64,000 nucleotides of DNA, taken from assembly GCA_910583945.1 (NCBI GenBank), contig CAJTYF010000005.1, forward strand, positions 5,844-69,843, given 5' to 3'. This document shows positions 59,874-64,000 of this stretch, piece after piece (position 1 is the stretch's first letter; the number at the start of each line of letters is the position of its first letter). Origin of the DNA: an uncultured Bacilli bacterium (GTDB lineage Bacteria > Bacillota_I > Bacilli_A > RF39 > UBA660). The notes below the pieces were generated by a model, which had not been told where the DNA came from, did no database searches, and worked only from the letters and a program-made list of their open reading frames with translations. The translations under genes were made by a program, and so were the position numbers.

Positions 59874-60617
59874 ATGCACAAAAATTATTTTTGTGAAAAT
59901 AGTATTGTTCATGTTCGTCAAGGGGATGGCACCTATATTGAAAGAAAAAAATCAAAAAATATTAAAGCGTTGCTTTATTCAGAAAATGCAATAGAATTGT
60001 ATGAAGAAGCTTTGATGCAAGTGAGAGAGAAAATAAATGAAACGAAAGAAAATATAGTAAATATTCGAAAAAAAGTTTGGTGTTGTTTATTTTTTGCATT
60101 AATTGTAGAAATTTGGGATTTTTTATTGATTAGTTTTAAAAGTGGGTATGGTTTAGATATTATGGAAATGATTCAGTTTTTTTCAAAGCCATTGTTCGTT
60201 AATGGGGCGATTGTTACGTTCATATTCGGTGGGCTTATTTTAAAAGAAGTTTATAATTTAAAAAAAGAAAGAAAATCAAACCGTATTTTAACAAAATTAA
60301 AAAGGCATATAGAAAAAGATTTAGTTAAGGAAAAAAGTAAGCATAAAGAATTGGTTACGAGTGATTATATTAGCTTGAATCAAGATATGGATTTTAATAA
60401 AACTCTTGAAGATGAGTTAAAAATAAATTTTTGGAAAGAAAGAATGCAAGCGTATTATAAGTATTTGCTTTATCAAAAAGCTTATTTAAAACAGTTAAAA
60501 GCGGAAAAAGGAAGTTTTTTTCAAGAATTATATGAAAATCCGAGCTCAATGGAAACTTTGATTATTACAGAAGCTTTAAGAAATGACTATGGATTAAATA
60601 GAAAAGTGTCTAAATGA
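59874..60617 (+). CDS. Membrane protein of unknown function with coiled-coil tail
   Basis: About 247 residues: soluble N-terminal part, two membrane segments (about 70-92 and 115-137), then a charged helical region (LKKERKSNRILTKLKRHIEKDL, ERMQAYYKYLLYQKAYLKQL). GAAGGAGGGG precedes ATG 59874. No family recognised. Terminator at 60604-60636. Confidence 0.65.
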   Translation: MHKNYFCENSIVHVRQGDGTYIERKKSKNIKALLYSENAIELYEEALMQVREKINETKENIVNIRKKVWCCLFFALIVEIWDFLLISFKSGYGLDIMEMIQFFSKPLFVNGAIVTFIFGGLILKEVYNLKKERKSNRILTKLKRHIEKDLVKEKSKHKELVTSDYISLNQDMDFNKTLEDELKINFWKERMQAYYKYLLYQKAYLKQLKAEKGSFFQELYENPSSMETLIITEALRNDYGLNRKVSK

Positions 60618-60636
60618 TTTTTTAGAGACTTTTTTT
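60604..60636 (+). terminator. Terminator after the coiled-coil membrane protein
   Basis: AAGTGTCTAAA (60604-60614) pairs with TTTAGAGACTT (about 60621-60631), imperfect, with a long T run. It overlaps the stop codon. Confidence 0.65.
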
Positions 60637-60681
60637 CTTTTTTAAAATAAGGTATAATAAAGAAAGAATAGGGTGATAAAA

Positions 60682-61656
60682 ATGAAAGCTTTAAGTATTG
60701 GGCGATTGAATTATGATATCAATATTTTAATGGATAATTATCCATTAGAAGGAAGTCAAAATGTTACAAAGGAACTCATTAACTGTAGTGGTGGTCCTAC
60801 AAATGTTGTAGCTTATGCGCTTGCGAAATGGAATTCTGAATCTTTTGTTTCAGGAGTGATTGGTTATGATGAAATAGGAAATACCATGAAAAAAAATATG
60901 GAAGAAAATCGAGTAAAAACTAATTATTTAGAAACAAATTATGATATTAAAACACCAGTTTCTTACATTTTATTGAATAAACAGAATAATATGAGAACAG
61001 TTATTCAAACCGATATTAACGAATTTAATATTAAAAAATACGAATATGATGTTGCGATGGATTTAGTCATAAGTGATGGTTCGGAATATAATGCTTCTGT
61101 TCATGCATTTAATAAATATCGAGAAAGCATAACTCTTTTAAATGCTAAAGAACCTACTAAGAATGTGTATGATTTTTTTAAGTATGCAAAATATATTGTT
61201 TGTGATGGAAAAGTGGCTGAAGCGATTACTGGTTTAAAAATGGACTTTGAAAACCCAGTTAGTATGGTGAATGTTTATAAAAAAATTGTTGATAAATTTC
61301 CTCATGTTCAACTTATAATATCAATAGAAGATAAGGGAAGTATTTATTCAATAAATAATGAAATAAAAATTTTAGCGGCGATGAATTCTGAAATTGTAGA
61401 TAAGACTGGAGCAAGAGATCTTTTTGTAGCAATGATCGGTTATGGAATGGTAAATCACTATTCGCTAGAAACTACAATACGTCTAGCAACCATTACTGAA
61501 GATTTATCAAAAAAAACAATTGGAGGGACTTTATCCATTCCATCATTAAGTGATGTTATTGGTTTTTATGAAAGCAAATTTGGAAAATTAGAAAATCCAA
61601 ATGAAACTTTTGTTGGAGAGATTCAAAACAATGATCAGAATGTTGTCTCTCAATAA
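60682..61656 (+). CDS. PfkB-family carbohydrate kinase with altered anion-hole motif
   Basis: About 324-residue ribokinase-family protein. The substrate-binding start ALSIGRLNYDINILMDNYP and ELINCSGGPTNVVAYALAKW (GG motif 1) are clear. Motif 2 is DKTGARDLFVAMIGYGM where the family has DTTGAGDxF: the catalytic Asp remains but the third Gly is Arg. The kinase may thus be altered in activity or substrate. ATG 60682 follows GGGTGAT. Substrate unknown. Confidence 0.8.
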   Translation: MKALSIGRLNYDINILMDNYPLEGSQNVTKELINCSGGPTNVVAYALAKWNSESFVSGVIGYDEIGNTMKKNMEENRVKTNYLETNYDIKTPVSYILLNKQNNMRTVIQTDINEFNIKKYEYDVAMDLVISDGSEYNASVHAFNKYRESITLLNAKEPTKNVYDFFKYAKYIVCDGKVAEAITGLKMDFENPVSMVNVYKKIVDKFPHVQLIISIEDKGSIYSINNEIKILAAMNSEIVDKTGARDLFVAMIGYGMVNHYSLETTIRLATITEDLSKKTIGGTLSIPSLSDVIGFYESKFGKLENPNETFVGEIQNNDQNVVSQ

Positions 61657-61891
61657 GTATCCAACATTAGATCTTCATGGTGAAACTAGAGATACTATTT
61701 ATACGCTTTTAAAACAATTTATTGAGGACAATATAAAATTAAAACAAGCGATTGTTGTAGTGGTTCATGGTAAAAGCAGTCAAGTTTTAAAAAAAGAAGT
61801 ACATTATTATTTAGGAAAAATGAAAGAAGTTGAAGCATTTCATCTAGATTACTGGAATAATGGTGTTACAGTGATTCAGTTAAAAATATAA
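61631..61891 (+). CDS. Smr-domain protein
   Basis: About 86 residues forming a single Smr domain: PTLDLHGETRDTIYTLLKQFIEDN (LDLHG motif) and VVVVHGKSSQVLKKEVHYYL (HGxG-like motif; here HGKS). The domain is the C-terminal nuclease module of MutS2, found alone in many bacteria. It starts inside the PfkB gene with GGAGAG upstream. Confidence 0.75.
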   Translation: MIRMLSLNKYPTLDLHGETRDTIYTLLKQFIEDNIKLKQAIVVVVHGKSSQVLKKEVHYYLGKMKEVEAFHLDYWNNGVTVIQLKI

Positions 61892-61969
61892 TGGACAAAA
61901 TAAAAAACACTTGATTTTTATGAAAAACAGTGTTATAATCTCCTTGCAATAAGGAAGTTAAGCGTAAAT

Positions 61970-61998
61970 TTGACATTTTGCACTTTTTGTGTTATACT
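61970..61998 (+). promoter_or_regulatory. Sigma-A promoter
   Basis: TTGACA (61970-61975), 17-base spacer, TATACT (61993-61998), 30 bases before the ATG at 62028. Confidence 0.75.
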
Positions 61999-62027
61999 TT
62001 GAACATAAAAAGAAATTGGGGGAAAAT

Positions 62028-62447
62028 ATGAAAGGTTATGTTTTAGATTATATCGATGAAAATGAATATCGTAAATTAGAAAGAGCTTTGAAAAAATACA
62101 ATACGTTGGCGTTTAAAAAATTAAATTTTGAATATTATCCATCTTTAAGAAATGGAAAATTTTTAGGAGAATTGATTAGTCAAAATAAAAAAACTGGGAC
62201 AGAGACTTATGAATTAAAATTACCTGGTGATAAGATGTTTATTCAAGTTCATGGAGAAATAAAATTAAATTATACTGTATATAAAAAAGAACAAGTCGTT
62301 ATGTTAAATTATATTGACCCAAAAGAAATTTTACTAGAAGGGCATATGTCTGAACTGACTACTTATAAAGGTGTCATGATTTCTAAAGCTAATGCTTCAA
62401 AAGATAAATTTAAGATTGATTTATTAAATATGTTGCAAGACAAATAA
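62028..62447 (+). CDS. Hypothetical protein (139 aa)
   Basis: Soluble, lysine-rich protein (KGYVLDYIDENEYRKLERAL; LPGDKMFIQVHGEIKLNYTV). GGGGGAAA ribosome binding site and a consensus promoter argue for expression. No family recognised. Followed by a terminator. Confidence 0.65.
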   Translation: MKGYVLDYIDENEYRKLERALKKYNTLAFKKLNFEYYPSLRNGKFLGELISQNKKTGTETYELKLPGDKMFIQVHGEIKLNYTVYKKEQVVMLNYIDPKEILLEGHMSELTTYKGVMISKANASKDKFKIDLLNMLQDK

Positions 62448-62466
62448 AAATATATTGTTAAATTTG

Positions 62467-62491
62467 AGAATAGAGAAGACTATTCTTTTTT
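62467..62491 (+). terminator. Terminator
   Basis: AGAATAG (62467-62473) pairs with CTATTCT (62480-62486) and T7. Confidence 0.7.
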
Positions 62492-62863
62492 TATTTACAG
62501 AAAAATTATTTATATAAAAAGAAAAAATGCAAATAGAAAATGAATAAATTAAGATAAACAAAAAATATAAGAAAAAACATATTAAAAAAGTTTAATAAAT
62601 ACTAAAAAATGCAAAGGAGATGCGAAAGTTTTAAGAAAAAGCGTATCAATATTATTCAAGTGTAAGAAGTAAACCATTGTCGATAAAAATAAAATGTATT
62701 TATAAAAAGTAATGAATTAAAAAATAAATAAAAAATGGTAGTGACTATCGAATTTAAGACTGTGGAAAATAAAGATTACTTTATCAAAGAGCCATTATTT
62801 TGATGATTCTAACGGAAGGTAAAATTTACCATTTACACAACTTTTTCGAAAGTCTCATTTTTC

Positions 62864-62880
62864 CCTTGTGTTAAACAAAT
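62864..62880 (+). repeat. Left arm of inverted repeat
   Basis: CCCTTGTGTTAAACAAA; its reverse complement occurs at 63342-63358 with one mismatch (TTTGTTTAACACATGGG). Confidence 0.6.
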
Positions 62881-63085
62881 CAATTAAAAGATTCATATAT
62901 TTTGCTATACTTTATTCCTAGCATACATTATTTTAGCACTACTATTTGTACTGTCAATACCCAAAAGTATGGTAGTTTTACTAGTAAATTTATGGTAAAA
63001 AATCTACCCAAAAACATAAAAATAATCTAAAATAAATACAAAAATAATATACAATGCCATAATAACATCTTGACTAGCTTTAAAC

Positions 63086-63178
63086 AATAAACTAAATTGT
63101 ATTTTTTTAGTAGTCGAAAAGTAAACCAAATTGACTTTAAATAGTAAACTAAATCGGTTGCAAATCGTACACTAAATC
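63086..63178 (+). repeat. Four tandem-spaced TAAACTAAATTG-like motifs
   Basis: AATAAACTAAATTG (63086), AAGTAAACCAAATTG (63118), TAGTAAACTAAATCG (63141) and TCGTACACTAAATCG (63164), spaced 32, 23 and 23 bases. They could be iterated protein-binding sites or remnants of a transposon end. Confidence 0.5.
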
Positions 63179-63240
63179 GCATTTATAACGATTACATTAG
63201 CATATTATCATACAAACTATGTAACTGACTAGATACTTTG

Positions 63241-63286
63241 CTCTGTAAATTACTCTGTAATTAGGACTGTAATTCACTCTGTAAAT
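63241..63286 (+). repeat. Short CTCTGTAA direct repeats
   Basis: CTCTGTAAAT (63241), CTCTGTAATT (63253), a degenerate GACTGTAATT (63265) and CTCTGTAAAT (63277), period about 12. Confidence 0.5.
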
Positions 63287-63341
63287 GATACTAAGCAACA
63301 TAGTTGTAAAAAGTAGGCAAAACTTTTGTAATTTCTTTTTC

Positions 63342-63358
63342 TTTGTTTAACACATGGG
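63342..63358 (-). repeat. Right arm of inverted repeat
   Basis: Reverse-complement partner of 62864-62880, 16 of 17 bases. Confidence 0.6.
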
Positions 63359-63405
63359 TAAATATTAGAAAAGGAATTGATAATCTTTTTTATTAGTTTA
63401 TTGAT

Positions 63406-63639
63406 TTAATATATTGTTCTAAATCTTATATAAAGAGTATTTTCGTAGTTAAACGCTAGAAAAGTTATACCTTTAATAACAATTCTATGTGGTTCTACAT
63501 ATTGCAAATTTATGTGTTCTATCATCTTTATACTTCCATTATAAATAGTAGGAGTAGTATTACAAAAACTACAAATAAACTCAATCTTATTTTTAAGTGC
63601 TTCTTCCATTTCGATTTTTTCATTCTTTATTGTTACCAT
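63406..63639 (-). CDS. Small protein with CxxC, unknown
   Basis: 77 residues (KIEMEEALKNKIEFICSFCN then TTPTIYNGSIK; ends RFRTIY). A GTGAGGAG ribosome binding site lies about ten bases before the minus-strand ATG at 63639, which favours it over the overlapping plus-strand frame. The CSFC pair could bind a metal. No family recognised. Confidence 0.45.
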   Translation of the reverse strand: MVTIKNEKIEMEEALKNKIEFICSFCNTTPTIYNGSIKMIEHINLQYVEPHRIVIKGITFLAFNYENTLYIRFRTIY

Positions 63640-63710
63640 TTTAAGAATCTCCTCACTTTCTTACAAAACAAAAAATCAATTCCATTTCTAGAATTGATAT
63701 TTATCATTAA

Positions 63711-63733
63711 GCTCTAACTATAAAAGTTAGAGC
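63711..63733. other. Perfect hairpin
   Basis: GCTCTAAC (63711-63718) pairs with GTTAGAGC (63726-63733) around TATAAAA. It may act as a terminator for one of the flanking units. Confidence 0.4.
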
Positions 63734-63950
63734 AGATTCTTCTCTGGTGCCTGTGAAGAAGAAGTTGAATAACTTTTATCACAAACAATAATAGGTAGCA
63801 ATAATTACTAACTAATATAAGTATAGCATGAATTACAGAATTTTGTTCTAAAAATTTTACCTGTTCGCTTGTTTTAATACTTTTCTTAGTATATAATTTT
63901 ATTAGGAATATTTGATGTGAGTGTCGTCCTCCAATCTTGAAAAAGAAAGG

Positions 63951-63979
63951 AGACTTGCTAACCATTGTCAAGTCTTTTT
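63951..63979 (+). terminator. Terminator-like hairpin near the window end
   Basis: AGACTTG (63951-63957) pairs with CAAGTCT (63969-63975), then T4. The transcript it ends is not identified; the 63734-63950 segment upstream contains no convincing gene. Confidence 0.5.
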
Positions 63980-64000
63980 AATTATTATTTTCTAGCTTAT

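Larger units (their letters stand above)
62492..63405. other. Long non-coding, repeat-bearing stretch
   Basis: About 900 bases without a supportable gene. It holds an imperfect 17-bp inverted repeat (62864-62880 and 63342-63358), four copies of a GTAAACTAAATTG-like motif (63086, 63118, 63141, 63164) and four CTCTGTAAAT-like copies (63241-63286). Confidence 0.6.

Noticed and set aside
63487..63717. Plus-strand ORF opposite the 77-residue protein
   Set aside because: No ribosome binding site, Phe/Tyr/Ile-rich antisense composition; the minus-strand frame has GTGAGGAG.
63714..63971. Minus-strand 85-residue ORF at the window end
   Set aside because: It begins within a terminator-like hairpin, has no ribosome binding site and has an implausible composition.
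1..64000. tRNA, rRNA or IS transposase genes
   Set aside because: I saw no cloverleaf with the conserved T-loop GGTTCRA, no rRNA segments and no transposase-like proteins, though a covariance-model scan was not possible here.

Overview
The window comes from a strongly AT-rich, low-GC Gram-positive bacterium. TGA is used as a stop and TGG encodes Trp, so the genetic code is the standard bacterial one. It has one membrane and peptidoglycan (SpoVD/FtsI-type PBP, MraY, MurG, DivIB, SEDS protein), a Wzx/Wzy-type surface glycan, the sporulation pair yqfC/yqfD, and classic Firmicutes gene order (rpsU-yqeY, ybeY-dgkA-era-yqzL-recO, hrcA-grpE-dnaK-dnaJ with CIRCE). This fits an uncultured gut-type member of the Bacilli; the exact taxon is inference.

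Layout. 1-12.7 kb: surface-polysaccharide locus (initiating sugar transferase, three glycosyltransferases, Wzy, Wzx, LCP ligase, VanZ-like protein) ending in two complete tandem copies of the chain-length protein / tyrosine kinase / PHP phosphatase triad. 12.8-22.7 kb: cell-wall and division genes (inverted SEDS gene, PBP with PASTA, mraY, murG, divIB) with membrane proteins of unknown role, a frameshifted gene, and queH. 22.8-27.2 kb: a diversity-generating retroelement (DGR). 27.3-36 kb: translation and housekeeping genes plus yqfCD. 36-48.3 kb: recO, a lectin-fold-like anchored protein, a DUF368 transporter, LemA/DUF2207 and the hrcA heat-shock operon. 48.3-57 kb: GT39-like protein, mtaB, xer recombinase, ppdK. 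57-64 kb: a looser accessory region with small genes, decayed ORFs and a long non-coding repeat-bearing stretch.

The main discovery is the DGR. A membrane-anchored surface protein (22824-23954) ends in a GC-rich variable repeat (VR, 23845-23937), followed by a strong hairpin, an Avd-like gene, an array of THREE different template repeats (TR1-TR3), a reverse transcriptase with the DGR-type GIGSQISQ and YMDD motifs, and a small protein resembling MutS domain I. VR versus TR3: 10 of 12 mismatches fall on TR adenines, the signature of adenine mutagenesis. The TRs differ from each other at their cores, yet each is followed by a 96-nt flank that is identical in all three except for one base. This looks like a modular array of template cassettes serving one RT. 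No single TR explains the local VR perfectly, which suggests additional targets or templates elsewhere in the genome. A two-helix structured stretch lies between the last cassette and the RT.
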